Source of the DNA: Ignavibacteria bacterium
Lineage (GTDB): Bacteria; Bacteroidota; Ignavibacteria; Tepidaquicellales; Tepidaquicellaceae
DNA length: 59,537 nucleotides
Assembly (NCBI GenBank): GCA_016873795.1
Contig: VGWA01000003.1
Span: 1-59,537 of the forward strand
Direction: 5' to 3'
In this document: piece after piece, positions 26,061 to 34,986 of the stretch
Layout of the letters: each line of letters begins with the position of its first letter
Position numbering within the stretch: position 1 is the stretch's first letter
Program-made: the position numbers and the translations under genes
The notes under the pieces: generated by a model
What the model was told of the DNA's origin: nothing
Database searches by the model: none
What the model saw: the letters and a program-made list of their open reading frames with translations, nothing else

Positions 26061-26954
26061 TTGAATTACTTTCTTCTTATATTATCGGTTTTTTTGTCTC
26101 TGTCCTGCTGGAATAATCGGAAAGAAGACGAAATTAAAAAAATTGAAGTTAAAAACAACCGCTTTTCTGATACAACAATATTCAATTACGATTCTGTAAT
26201 TACTGAGACGAAAAATCTTCTGACCGATGATTTTATTATACAACCATTTTCGTGTTTTGTTATCATTAGTAACTTACAGGAAAGTGAAACAGATAAGATT
26301 ATTTATAATACGATAGCCCCTGCTGCAAATTGTTTTTATAATGATTTTTTCCAAAAGCGGCCCGATGAATTAATTAAAGTTTTTCTATTCAAAGATGAAA
26401 AGTCTTACAGATACTGGGCACGTAAATTATTTGATGATGATGATGTTTCATATTTCGGTTATTATAAACCTTCCCAAAAAACTATGCTGATGAATATTTC
26501 CACGGGAACGGGTACGCTCGTCCATGAGCTGACCCATGCTTTTGTCAGATATGATTTTCCGGATATTCCGGCATGGTTTAATGAAGGGCTCGGTTCTCTG
26601 TATGAAAGATGCTCTCTGAATAACGGGGAAATTATCGGATATGTTAATTGGAGACTGCCTTCACTTCAAAATGCTATCAAAAACAAAACATATACAGAGC
26701 TTGATATTTTGTTCGATACTGATGATGATGAATTTTACGGAGAAAAAAGCGGCTTTTATTATGCACAGGCAAGATATTTTTGCCTGTATATGCAGGAGAA
26801 AAATCTTCTTAAAAAATTTTATAAGCTTCTCAGGGATAATTTTGAGGAAGATAAAACCGGAAAATCTTTCGTTGTTAAGATGTTTGAAAAAGATTTAAAG
26901 TCCATTGAAAAAGAATTTAAAAGCTGGGCTTCAAAATTAACCCTTAAAAACTAA
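26061..26954 (+). CDS. Lipoprotein metalloprotease-like protein (gluzincin, HEXXH)
   Basis: This 297-aa protein has a lipoprotein-type signal (FLSLSC, Cys16), so it is probably anchored in the periplasm or outer membrane. The motif HELTH (155-159) supplies two zinc-binding histidines and the catalytic glutamate. NEGLGSLYE (Glu175) supplies the third ligand, as in gluzincins of the peptidase MA / DUF1570-like group. The length and order (motif in the middle, helical C-terminus) suit that group. The frame opens with TTG; no ATG alternative keeps the signal peptide. The substrate is unknown. It is flanked by unrelated genes. Confidence 0.78.
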   Translation: MNYFLLILSVFLSLSCWNNRKEDEIKKIEVKNNRFSDTTIFNYDSVITETKNLLTDDFIIQPFSCFVIISNLQESETDKIIYNTIAPAANCFYNDFFQKRPDELIKVFLFKDEKSYRYWARKLFDDDDVSYFGYYKPSQKTMLMNISTGTGTLVHELTHAFVRYDFPDIPAWFNEGLGSLYERCSLNNGEIIGYVNWRLPSLQNAIKNKTYTELDILFDTDDDEFYGEKSGFYYAQARYFCLYMQEKNLLKKFYKLLRDNFEEDKTGKSFVVKMFEKDLKSIEKEFKSWASKLTLKN

Positions 26955-27047
26955 TTAAAATACTTTTGAAAAATTATTGCTTATAACCGAGAGGTATCCT
27001 GTTCTGATTCAAATTTTGGGAATTAAATATCAGAATAGCCAAACAAC

Positions 27048-27635
27048 TTAATTCTCTCTCATTGCAGGAACCTCATTCAATTCGATATTACTTTTTTCGT
27101 CTCTGCAGATCCTTGTTGCTTTGGCTTTTAAAATTCCCCCGTCATTTCCTATTCTCACGGCAAAATCGCATTTATCGTCTTCCTTGACATATTCGGTTGC
27201 GAAATAATAAATTCCGGTTTGTTCGTCTTCATCGCTTTCGCTGCCGAGGAAAAATAACGTGCCAATGTCGGCTAATCCGCTTTCATACTCGATAATGTCA
27301 TCACCCTTCTTGATTTCAAATTTAAAATCTATCGTTGTATATTTTATTAATTTCACTTTTAAAAAGAAATCTTTTCCATTCATTCTGCCGGAAAAATTAA
27401 TTTCTTTATTAAAGGGTAAATCTGCAGGAAAACTTACCGAGTCTATTCCGTTCAATATAATCAAAGCATCATTTATGTAATATGAATTTGCATAACCGCT
27501 TTTCGAAAGTCCCTGCAGCCATTTCACCGAGTACTTCGATGCATCTTTTACATAAAAGTATGATGTGTCATACTGACAAGGATATGAGTACCCGCAAATA
27601 AACAGAATTATTAATATTAATAAAAAGCATTTCAT
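27048..27635 (-). CDS. Exported protein of unknown function
   Basis: This 195-aa protein has a signal peptide (about 1-18, MKCFLLILIILFICGYSYP). The mature part has alternating strands (FYVKDASKYSVKWLQGL, FFLKVKLIKYTTIDFKFEI) and an acidic segment (SESDEDEQTG). Several cysteines (Cys20 and others near the C-terminus, DKCDF and TRICRDE) could form disulfides. No family is recognised. It converges with the metalloprotease gene and has no obvious operon partner. Confidence 0.65.
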   Translation of the reverse strand: MKCFLLILIILFICGYSYPCQYDTSYFYVKDASKYSVKWLQGLSKSGYANSYYINDALIILNGIDSVSFPADLPFNKEINFSGRMNGKDFFLKVKLIKYTTIDFKFEIKKGDDIIEYESGLADIGTLFFLGSESDEDEQTGIYYFATEYVKEDDKCDFAVRIGNDGGILKAKATRICRDEKSNIELNEVPAMREN

Positions 27636-28103
27636 ACTTATTGTACTTTTTTTTAATTTTTATGAAATTTTAAATAATTCTTTGTCTTAAACTTATTATG
27701 CTTCTTTTTAATGTCCTTACTAAAGTCAAACAAAGCATTTTTATCCTTTTCTTAATTCACTCTAAAATGTTTTAGAAATCAGATTTTTCTGAATCTTCTT
27801 GTACTCAAATATAGTAAATAATTTAATTAGTTTAATGTAATAAATGCATTCGTTGTTCGTAATGCACGATTGAAAATATATAATACTGAACCATTCTAAT
27901 TACGTATACTTCTTGAACATAAGCCCAGAAATACTTTCCTGCCTGACTTTCAGTTAATTATGTTTACTATACAAAAAATATAAACCCGTTGTACTCACAA
28001 CTTTATGAATCTTTTCATCTCTGACTTTTATGTTCTAATATATTAATTGTTTAAATTGTATGGTATTGTTATTTTTTTAAAATTTCTGAACATTATGTAA
28101 CTT
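27636..28103. other. 468-bp divergent intergenic region
   Basis: This region is mostly AT-rich spacer between an exported protein (minus) and a methyltransferase (plus). Dispersed repeat cores occur at about 27719-27728 (actaaagtca) and 27940-27955 (tgcctgactttcagtt). No gene or RNA was found. Confidence 0.45.
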
Positions 28104-28667
28104 ATGTCACTGACGGGAAAAATAATCAATACGATTTGTAAAATCGCTTCATGTCCTGAACGAAAAAGAAGCAAATACAGATTATTTTTTATCCCCTTTT
28201 TTCCGCTTGCTTATATCTTCTTCATAACCGGATTGATATTTTTTTCCTGCTGTATTGATTATTTTTTTTATTTTCCTCAAATCGTTTCTTACCCGTTAAA
28301 TTTTATTTTGGGTTTTCCTTTAATTGCCACAGGTTTAATGTTATCTCTTGCCTGTGTTTTTTACTTTTTAAAAGAGAAAGGAACTCCTGTTCCGTTATGT
28401 CCCCCGTATGTCCTGATAACAAAAGGACCTTATAAATACGTTAGAAATCCAATGCTTGTGGGATTATTTATTCAATTGTTTGGTTATGGACTTTTTTTTA
28501 ATTCGTTGTCTCTGTTTTTTATTGTTGCTCCCGTTATTATATTGTTTTGTTATTTTGAACTTAAATTAATCGAAGAACCCGAACTTGAAAAACGGTTTGG
28601 TAAAGAATATTCAGATTATAAAAAAAATGTACCTATGTTCATTCCGAAACTGCTTGTTAGAAAATAA
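28104..28667 (+). CDS. Isoprenylcysteine / phospholipid methyltransferase-family membrane protein
   Basis: This 187-aa integral membrane protein has about four helices. Its C-terminal half carries the ICMT/PEMT family signature: GPYKYVRNPMLVG, then a helix pair, then ELKLIEEPELEKRFGKEYSDYKKNVP. Such enzymes transfer methyl groups from S-adenosylmethionine to membrane-embedded thiols or lipids. Bacterial members are rarely characterised and the substrate here is unknown. The conserved RNP and the Glu-Glu-Pro-Glu region suggest an active enzyme. Confidence 0.82.
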   Translation: MSLTGKIINTICKIASCPERKRSKYRLFFIPFFPLAYIFFITGLIFFSCCIDYFFYFPQIVSYPLNFILGFPLIATGLMLSLACVFYFLKEKGTPVPLCPPYVLITKGPYKYVRNPMLVGLFIQLFGYGLFFNSLSLFFIVAPVIILFCYFELKLIEEPELEKRFGKEYSDYKKNVPMFIPKLLVRK

Positions 28668-28772
28668 AATATTGTTTCCTTAAATAAATTTATGATAAAT
28701 AAACACTTTATTAAGTTAAGGGAAAAAATAATTAAATTGGAAAAATACAAAAATTTGTATAATTTAAAACAA

Positions 28773-29525
28773 ATGAAGCTGAAAATAATAATTATAATAT
28801 TACTTGTACTGTCCTGTTTGTGCTACTCTCAGGAAAAGCCGATTAAAACTCATTTGTTTCTCGGAGACTGGGAGTCAACAGAGGGTAACAAAATAATTGA
28901 AAAATGGAGGGTAGTTAACGATAGTGAATATACTGCTGATGTTTATGAGATACTGGATAAAGATACTGTGTTAAAAGAAAAGATTAAATTGAAATATATT
29001 AACAATGTATTATATTATTACCCGCTTGTGTTCGAACAGAATAATTCACGGGAAATTGAATTTAAGCTTGTTTCTCTTGAAAATGACGGCAGAAAATTTA
29101 TATTCGAAAATTCCGAACACGATTTTCCGCATAGGATTATTTATAATTTCAAAACAAATATGAAACTGTATGCATCAATAGAAGGGTATATTGAAAGCGA
29201 ATTTAAGCAAATAAATTTTTCATACAAAAAGACTAACTTAACAGCAAATGATTTTATTCTGACGGGTATAATTAGAAAAGAAGCTTTCTTTAATAAAGCC
29301 GGAAGGGAGATTGAAGGGGTTTTTGACTATTATTTTGAAATAGACGGAGTGAAATATTTTATTAAATTTCACGGGTATGGAGTAACTGTAACCGACATTG
29401 AGAAATATATCGATATGCCCGTCAGGTTAAAATTTAAAATGCTGTACGGATTATGGGATGCGGACGATAATACATATCAAAGCAGGGTGGGAAATTATGT
29501 CGGAATAATAAGTATTGAAGAATAA
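28773..29525 (+). CDS. Exported DUF6265-like protein
   Basis: The open frame reaches back to 28692, but a signal peptide (MKLKIIIIILLVLSCLCYSQ) begins at the internal ATG at 28773, so I place the start there. The mature N-terminal part, GDWESTEGNKIIEKWRVVND then HDFPHRIIYNF, resembles the DUF6265 beta-barrel family found in Bacteroidota. An added C-terminal part of about 90 residues (GVFDYYFEIDGVKYFIKFHG) has no family I recognise. The function is unknown; small-ligand binding is possible from the lipocalin-like layout. Confidence 0.65.
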   Translation: MKLKIIIIILLVLSCLCYSQEKPIKTHLFLGDWESTEGNKIIEKWRVVNDSEYTADVYEILDKDTVLKEKIKLKYINNVLYYYPLVFEQNNSREIEFKLVSLENDGRKFIFENSEHDFPHRIIYNFKTNMKLYASIEGYIESEFKQINFSYKKTNLTANDFILTGIIRKEAFFNKAGREIEGVFDYYFEIDGVKYFIKFHGYGVTVTDIEKYIDMPVRLKFKMLYGLWDADDNTYQSRVGNYVGIISIEE

Positions 29526-29644
29526 TTATATGAAGTGAGAACATCATTACTGACTTTCAGTTCGGGACGACAACTTTGCAGAATGTACCTGACTTTCAGT
29601 TAATATTATTAAAACTATATTTTATTAATTAAAACTTTTCAAAA
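29526..29644. repeat. Two CTGACTTTCAGT repeat copies
   Basis: The 119-bp gap contains tactgactttcagttcgggac (about 29549-29568) and acctgactttcagtt (about 29587-29601). The first copy runs directly into tcgggac, the half-site of the CCCGA..TCGGG palindrome family, which links the two modules. Confidence 0.6.
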
Positions 29645-30205
29645 ATGAAAAAAATATTATTTTTTATTTTGATTGTGGGGCTTTGCTCCGTTAATTCCTT
29701 TTCCCAGGATGATGAAATGAAGCTGTGGATGGAGTATATGACTCCGGGAAAAGAACATCAGGAACTGGCGAGTATGGACGGCGATTGGGTTTATACCAGT
29801 AAGATGTGGATGGATCCTTCTGCACCTCCGGAAATATACACAGGAACAGCTAAGTGTGAAATGATTCTTGGCGGAAGATATTCCCAAATGACGGCAAAAG
29901 GTAATGTAATGGGAATGGACTTTCAGGGGGTTAGCATAACGGGATTTGATAATGCAAAGAAAGTTTGGATGGCTGTTTGGGTGGATAATATGGGAACAGG
30001 TATACTATATATGGAAGGAAAGCATGACCCTGCAACAAATAAAGTTGTTTATAAGGGAACGGCTGTTGACCCGATGACAGGAAAGGATATGGAAATGATA
30101 GAAACATTCAAAATTGTGAACGAAAACACAATAGAAATGGAAATGTTTAATGTAGTGGACGGAAAAGAATATAAGAGTATGGAATTAATATATACGAGGA
30201 AGTAG
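29645..30205 (+). CDS. Exported DUF1579 protein
   Basis: This 186-aa protein has a signal peptide (about 1-20, ending SFSQ). It then matches the DUF1579 family: PGKEHQELASMDGDWVYTSK, GTAKCEMILGGRYSQM, FQGVSITGFDNAKKVWMAVW and VDPMTGK. DUF1579 proteins form a beta-barrel, often exported, of unknown function. The isochorismatase-like gene follows after only 3 bases, so the two are probably co-transcribed. Confidence 0.85.
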   Translation: MKKILFFILIVGLCSVNSFSQDDEMKLWMEYMTPGKEHQELASMDGDWVYTSKMWMDPSAPPEIYTGTAKCEMILGGRYSQMTAKGNVMGMDFQGVSITGFDNAKKVWMAVWVDNMGTGILYMEGKHDPATNKVVYKGTAVDPMTGKDMEMIETFKIVNENTIEMEMFNVVDGKEYKSMELIYTRK

Positions 30206-30208
30206 AAT

Positions 30209-30859
30209 ATGAAGTTTTATGTAACAAGTGAAAATCTCGGGGAAAAGACAAATGAGTGGCTTAAGAAAATAGAGCCGTTTAATACTCATCGCATGAAAAT
30301 TACCCGCGAAAAATCGGCATTGCTTGTTATTGATATGCAGAAATTTTTTCTTAATCCCGAATCGCAAACGTTTACCTGCGGAGGACTTGCTGTACTTCCG
30401 AACGTAAAACTTCTGATAGAAACTTTCAGAAAAGCAAGGCGTCCGGTAATTTATACCTGTCATGTACACCATCCTTCATTATACGATGCAGGGATTATGG
30501 AATGGTGGTGGAAAGGGATGTGTATTGAGAATAGCAAGGAGAGTGAGGTAGCAGACGAAATTGCACCCTTAGAAAACGAAAAAATTATCTTTAAACATCG
30601 CTACTCGTCATTTTATAATACAGACCTGGAGACAATCCTTCGGTGTTTGAAAATAGAAGATATAGTAATTTGCGGTATTATGACCAATATGTGCTGCGAG
30701 TCCACCGCCCGCGATGCATACTACAGAGACTACAGAATATTTTTTCCTGCCGACGGAACGGGAAGTATTAATGAAGAAATGCATCTTGCAAGCCTGCTGA
30801 ATCTTTCCTTTGGATTTGCATATATAACAAGCACCTGCGAAATCATTAAAGAAATATAA
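30209..30859 (+). CDS. Isochorismatase-family cysteine hydrolase
   Basis: This 216-aa cytoplasmic hydrolase has the catalytic triad expected of the family: Asp42 (LVIDMQKFF), Lys129 (IFKHRYSSF) and Cys162 (GIMTNMCCESTARDA, with a second cysteine at 163). Members hydrolyse isochorismate, nicotinamide or N-carbamoyl amides. The specific substrate cannot be told. An N-terminal extension of about 30 residues precedes the core. It is probably in an operon with the DUF1579 gene. Confidence 0.85.
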   Translation: MKFYVTSENLGEKTNEWLKKIEPFNTHRMKITREKSALLVIDMQKFFLNPESQTFTCGGLAVLPNVKLLIETFRKARRPVIYTCHVHHPSLYDAGIMEWWWKGMCIENSKESEVADEIAPLENEKIIFKHRYSSFYNTDLETILRCLKIEDIVICGIMTNMCCESTARDAYYRDYRIFFPADGTGSINEEMHLASLLNLSFGFAYITSTCEIIKEI

Positions 30860-30880
30860 AACTATTCTGCATTTACGTTA

Positions 30881-31055
30881 CCTGCCTGACTTTCAGTCCT
30901 GACTTTCAGTCATATATGCATCTATACAACCCTGACTTTCAGTTTGAAGTGTGTATCGATATTTAAAAAATCCAGCCCACGGTTTTAACCGTGGGTATCG
31001 ATTATAAATAAAATGCTATAACCGTTTTAACGGTTTTCAAGCCTGACTTTCAGTT
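30881..31055. repeat. Repeat cluster: CTGACTTTCAGT copies plus two palindromes
   Basis: Four copies of cctgactttcagt lie at about 30890-30932 and 31041-31054. Between them are the palindromes cccacggttttaaccgtggg (about 30976-30995) and aaccgttttaacggtt (about 31020-31035). These are the same two palindrome types as in the array at 42.1-42.6 kb. The gap contains no gene. Confidence 0.75.
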
Positions 31056-31132
31056 TGTTCGCCGTGCCGGATTCATACCCCTGCAATCTCTTGTTTAAAG
31101 TGATTATTTAAAGCCACACTTTACTTTGATAG

Positions 31133-31165
31133 TAAGAAAAAAAACCTGCCTTACAGCAGGTTTTC
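31133..31165 (-). terminator. Terminator of the rplU-rpmA operon
   Basis: A 9-bp stem, aaaacctgc / gcaggtttt, with a 6-base loop precedes a T-run on the minus strand. It lies about 30 bases after the stop codon of rpmA. Confidence 0.9.
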
Positions 31166-31195
31166 AATTAAAATTTGTATGTAAAATCAATGAAA

Positions 31196-31453
31196 TTAGT
31201 TTTCTGTAGGAACTACATTTAGTATCTTTTTGCCGGCTTTGGTTGTGAATTTTACTTTACCGTCTACCAAGGAATAAATTGTGTAATCTCTTCCAAGACC
31301 GACGTTTTTACCGGGTAAAAATTTCGTTCCTCTCTGCCTTACTAATATGTTTCCGGCTTTTACGAGTTCACCGCCGAATCTCTTTACTCCGAGACGCTTC
31401 GATTGTGAATCTCTGCCGTTTTTTGAACTTCCAAGACCTTTTTTATGTGCCAT
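31196..31453 (-). CDS. rpmA: 50S ribosomal protein L27
   Basis: This 85-aa protein is typical of L27 in size and sequence ([48 protein letters not shown]). The N-terminus begins directly at the functional sequence, with no cleavable Firmicutes-type extension. A Shine-Dalgarno (aaggag) lies upstream within the end of rplU. The two genes overlap by 11 bases. L27 reaches the peptidyl-transferase centre of the large subunit. Confidence 0.98.
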   Translation of the reverse strand: MAHKKGLGSSKNGRDSQSKRLGVKRFGGELVKAGNILVRQRGTKFLPGKNVGLGRDYTIYSLVDGKVKFTTKAGKKILNVVPTEN

Positions 31454-31787
31454 TTTTTGAACTCCTTTTTTCTCTTACTTCCGAAATTTTGTCTATTAAA
31501 ATTTTCGTGTATTGCTGCCTGTGTCCTTTTCTTACTTTGTAACCTTTTCTGCGCTTCTTCTTGAATACCGTTAGTTTGTCGTCTTTTACATGCTCGATTA
31601 CAGTCGCTTTTACTTTCTTTTTTAATGTCGGGGTGCCTATAACAAAAGATTTGTCGTCAGGCGAGAACATTAATACATTCTTGAATTCAACTTTTTTCCC
31701 CGGTTCTTCTTTTAGCTTGGGAACGTATATGTTCTGGTTTTCCTGTACTCGGAACTGGTATCCTTTTATTTCTACTATTGCAAACAT
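31443..31787 (-). CDS. rplU: 50S ribosomal protein L21
   Basis: This 114-aa protein matches L21: [40 protein letters not shown] and [20 protein letters not shown] short C-terminal tail ([10 protein letters not shown]) extends past the usual end and overlaps rpmA. The standard rplU-rpmA order is kept and a terminator follows rpmA. The obg gene that often follows in other phyla is absent. Confidence 0.98.
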   Translation of the reverse strand: MFAIVEIKGYQFRVQENQNIYVPKLKEEPGKKVEFKNVLMFSPDDKSFVIGTPTLKKKVKATVIEHVKDDKLTVFKKKRRKGYKVRKGHRQQYTKILIDKISEVREKRSSKNGT

Positions 31788-31926
31788 TGTAAATAATTAA
31801 TTATTCGTGATAACAAACGTTAAAAATACTAATATTTTAAAAAAAATTCAAACCATTATATCCGCTCTTTTGATTGATTTTGAAATGGATAGTAAATGGT
31901 TCTAATAATTTAAAGAAATACATTAA

Positions 31927-32409
31927 CTATAAGTCCAGTTCGAAATATTTTGCCGTTGCTATCGGATTGTACCGGTAGGGCTTGATTTCTTTAAAACCGA
32001 AGTTTTTGTATAAACCTATTGCCGCCGTCATTGTTTCTAAAGTGTCAAGACGAATTTTTTGGTATAACATTTTCTTCGCATTTCTTATAGAGCGTTTGAG
32101 CAGGTCCTTTCCGATTCCGTAATTTCTGTATTTTCTGATTACATACATCCTTTTTAATTCGCAGGTTTTACCTTTATATTTTCTGAGTCCTACTACACCG
32201 ATCGTTTCTGTGCCTTCACCTTCAATACGTGCAAGCACTAAACATCCGCCGGGAAAACCATACTCTTTCTCAAGATTATTTATCTCGTTTTTGAAGTTCT
32301 GAAAACATAAATCAAAATTTAATGAAGCAGCGTATTCTAAAATTAATTTCTTTCCGTCTTCGTAATCTTTTTTTGTTTTTGCTGTTATGTATCTGATTTT
32401 GTTTACCAT
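31927..32409 (-). CDS. GNAT-family N-acetyltransferase
   Basis: This 160-aa protein has the acetyl-CoA site motif RKYRNYGIGKDLLKRSI (motif A) and a following helix with KIRLDTL and YKNFGFKEI. Its substrate is unknown. Its start lies within the last codons of the beta-propeller lipoprotein gene, so translation is probably coupled. It is the last gene of a likely six-gene minus-strand operon that begins with the YgeW-type carbamoyltransferase. Confidence 0.88.
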   Translation of the reverse strand: MVNKIRYITAKTKKDYEDGKKLILEYAASLNFDLCFQNFKNEINNLEKEYGFPGGCLVLARIEGEGTETIGVVGLRKYKGKTCELKRMYVIRKYRNYGIGKDLLKRSIRNAKKMLYQKIRLDTLETMTAAIGLYKNFGFKEIKPYRYNPIATAKYFELDL

Positions 32410-33476
32410 GACGGATACAGATTATTGTGATTTTCGAAATCCTGCGGAAGTAATTTAAACGGTGTCCCGCCGCTTGCTTCTATTAAAAGTATTATTGCTG
32501 TATTTCCGCTCCTTAACTCTGAAAATGCAATCAAATTTCCGTTCGGCTGACGCGTAGGATATCTGTAAGATGTATTCCCGGAACTGACTATATTATTTGG
32601 TGTTCCGGGTAATGGATAACCTGTGCCTGCTATTTTGTAAATTCCGCTGTTTATTGGGTCGGATTCGAATATTATTCTGTCGCATGACGGAGACCAGGCA
32701 GCCGAACCGCATTTTCCGGCACCGTAGTATTTCTTGTTTAAGCTGTCAGGATTTACCGGGTCAATTAAATAAATGTCTGATTTATCCGTGACAGTCGAGT
32801 ATTCATATGCTGCAGCACCGATAAATACCCTCGGCGACCATTTTCCGTTACTTTCGTCTGCATAAGGAGTGTTTGTGATGTTTATAATACCCGTAACAAC
32901 AAAGCTGTTGCCGCTGCCGTAAACTGTGCCCCTGTACAAGTCACGCTTATCAGAAGTATCTATTTTTCCGTCTTTGTTAATGTCTGTCTGTCTGTCCCAA
33001 ATCATATATAATCTGTTAGGAGCAAAACACGGATTATTGTCGACTACCGGCAGTGATGAGTTTATTATTTTTTTCGGATTAACTGTTACTGTCGTGTCTA
33101 TACTTCCGTCTTCATTGAAAAAATATGCAAAAATTTCCTTAACTGTACCATCGTCTCTGGAATACGCAAGAATCTTGCCGTCGGGCGACCAGCAGGAAGT
33201 TGTTTCATCGTATTGACTGGTCTGGGTTAAATTATATGGATTTTCGGGAAATATGAGTCCGGATGTCTCTAAAAATCCGTTTGTGTCTACCTGTGCAAGC
33301 CAGATATCATAGCTGCCGCTGCGGTTTGAGGTAAAAGAAATGAATTTACCCTTCCTTGTTAAATCTGATGACGGGTTTGGAGGCCAGACCGGACTTACTG
33401 TTCCGGTGTCTTCTTTGCAGCTGAAGTGAAAAAAAAATACGAATAAAAAAACTATTAATGATTTTCTTATCATCAT
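32403..33476 (-). CDS. TolB-like (WD40/PD40) beta-propeller lipoprotein
   Basis: This 357-aa protein has a lipoprotein signal (FFFHFSCKED; cysteine near residue 21). Repeats typical of TolB/PD40 propellers follow: FTSNRSGSYDIWLAQ, WSPDGKILAYSRDD, FAPNRLYMIWDRQ, WSPSCDRIIFESD and PNGNLIAFSELRSG. It is probably a periplasmic or surface binding scaffold. It lies 7 bases from the SagB-like gene upstream and overlaps the GNAT gene downstream. A segment TDINKDGKIDTSD looks like a calcium-binding dockerin-type loop. Confidence 0.82.
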   Translation of the reverse strand: MMIRKSLIVFLFVFFFHFSCKEDTGTVSPVWPPNPSSDLTRKGKFISFTSNRSGSYDIWLAQVDTNGFLETSGLIFPENPYNLTQTSQYDETTSCWSPDGKILAYSRDDGTVKEIFAYFFNEDGSIDTTVTVNPKKIINSSLPVVDNNPCFAPNRLYMIWDRQTDINKDGKIDTSDKRDLYRGTVYGSGNSFVVTGIINITNTPYADESNGKWSPRVFIGAAAYEYSTVTDKSDIYLIDPVNPDSLNKKYYGAGKCGSAAWSPSCDRIIFESDPINSGIYKIAGTGYPLPGTPNNIVSSGNTSYRYPTRQPNGNLIAFSELRSGNTAIILLIEASGGTPFKLLPQDFENHNNLYPSW

Positions 33477-33483
33477 ATAATTT

Positions 33484-34239
33484 TTAATATCTGCCTACGG
33501 GTATAATGTAAAACGGCTGTTCGTCTTCAGTCATACCGATAACCTTTTTTAAAGTAGTATCGTCAAAAGCACCCATTACTACAGTACCGAGATTCATTGC
33601 CACTGCCTGTAAAAGAACATTTTGTGCAGAATGTCCTACCTCTATGTGTACGTATCTTTTTCCTCTCTCTCCGTATTTTCCGGTTGTTCTTTCATATACC
33701 CCGGCGAAAATCAAAAAGGCGGGTACATTTTTAAGCCATTCTCTCGAATATACTTTCGTGTAAATGTCTTCCCTGTTATCTCCGGATTTTACAAGTATTA
33801 GTTCGTGTGTTTCTGTGCGGTATTTGTAAATTCCGTCTTCTAAATCGTTGACATTTCCGGCTACTATATATATCTCAAGCGGAAAAAGAGCTCCTGCCGA
33901 AGGGGCAGTCCGCTTTCCGCTCGATTTGTTTGTGATTCCCTGTGCCGACCATAATAATTGCGAAATCTCCGAAAGTTCAAGGGATTCTTTTCTGTATTCC
34001 CTGATTGAACGCCTTTCGGACAATGTTTTTTCTAATGAAACTGTCCCGTCTGTTCTTGGTTCAGGTAGTTTTATTTTCCTTGTTTCGGGTACGGTGTTGT
34101 TTACTTTTTCGTCTGATTCAAAGGAAGTTATGCTGGTTTTCAGCGTATCAGTGTTTTTTATTTCCTGTGCCTTTTTACAGGAAAAAAAAGATAGCGAAAA
34201 AACCGTTAAAACCGTTATTAATATTTTTACTTTTTTCAT
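33484..34239 (-). CDS. SagB/ThcOx-type nitroreductase-fold lipoprotein
   Basis: This 251-aa protein begins with a clear lipoprotein signal (LSLSFFSCKKAQ, Cys21). The enzyme domain (about 60-251) belongs to the SagB/ThcOx nitroreductase family: SERRSIREYRKESL, APSAGALFPLEIYIV, HIEVGHSAQNVLLQAVAMNL and the final PVGRY. These bind FMN. Cytoplasmic SagB proteins oxidise azolines in peptide natural products, but the exported stand-alone form here has no precursor peptide or cyclodehydratase nearby. A role in periplasmic redox chemistry is more likely. Confidence 0.85.
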   Translation of the reverse strand: MKKVKILITVLTVFSLSFFSCKKAQEIKNTDTLKTSITSFESDEKVNNTVPETRKIKLPEPRTDGTVSLEKTLSERRSIREYRKESLELSEISQLLWSAQGITNKSSGKRTAPSAGALFPLEIYIVAGNVNDLEDGIYKYRTETHELILVKSGDNREDIYTKVYSREWLKNVPAFLIFAGVYERTTGKYGERGKRYVHIEVGHSAQNVLLQAVAMNLGTVVMGAFDDTTLKKVIGMTEDEQPFYIIPVGRY

Positions 34240-34251
34240 AACTTTATAATT

Positions 34252-34962
34252 TTATTCTTTTTTAAACTTTTTCTTTTCTGAGGCTGTCATTTTTTCCGTA
34301 GCATATTGAAATATTAACCGCGGAGCCGTATCCTTCCATTTCAAAAGAAATTCTTCCGTATCGGTATTGTTAATTTTCCATAATTCCCTTAAAAACCAAC
34401 CTGTTCCCTGCTGAACTTCCCTTGCCGTGTCTTTCATCAGCGGCTCGATGAATTTCAGACAGTTCTTTTGGCTTTTCCCTGCCTTTATGTATTTTATCAG
34501 TGATACGGCGGAACAACGGCGCTGAAATTTATTCTTCGCTTTTCTCCATCCGGATAATTCTTTGAGTTCTATGGTTTTACTAAGCAGCAAAGCGGATATT
34601 ATGTCAAGTGATAGTGAATCGGAATGCGCCCAGTTGTTAATCCCGTATCTGAACCAGGTTTCGATTTTTTGAAATGTCTTTTTGTTGAATTCTTTTGTGA
34701 ATCCTCGTAACAGCAAGATTGCATAACTTGTTTCTTCGAATTTACCGCTTTTCAGTAATTCAGGAGCTGCATCAAAAATTATTCTCTGATTAAGCTTTCC
34801 TTCCTTTAGCAGGGAATTTAGTTTATATTCAAATTTTTCTCTGCCGAGTCCGTATGCATCAAAACCGTCTTTGAAATATCTGCTGTATTTTAATACTACT
34901 TTTTTATCGGAATTTTTTTTACAATAGTTCCTGATTTCTTTTATTAGTTTCTCTTTATCCAT
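34252..34962 (-). CDS. DNA alkylation repair protein, AlkD family
   Basis: This 236-aa all-helical HEAT-like protein contains the family pattern RYFKDGFDAYGLGREKFEY, FEETSYAILLL, WAHSDSLSLDIIS, WRKAKNKFQRRCSAVSLI and VQQGTGWFLRELW. AlkD-type glycosylases excise N3- and N7-alkylpurines. The conserved tryptophan, aspartate and arginine positions of the active cleft appear present (NNWAHSD, FQRR). It sits between an O-methyltransferase and a SagB-like gene, 12 to 25 bases from each. Confidence 0.88.
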   Translation of the reverse strand: MDKEKLIKEIRNYCKKNSDKKVVLKYSRYFKDGFDAYGLGREKFEYKLNSLLKEGKLNQRIIFDAAPELLKSGKFEETSYAILLLRGFTKEFNKKTFQKIETWFRYGINNWAHSDSLSLDIISALLLSKTIELKELSGWRKAKNKFQRRCSAVSLIKYIKAGKSQKNCLKFIEPLMKDTAREVQQGTGWFLRELWKINNTDTEEFLLKWKDTAPRLIFQYATEKMTASEKKKFKKE

Positions 34963-34986
34963 TTCTTTTTTAGAATACTTGCAGAC

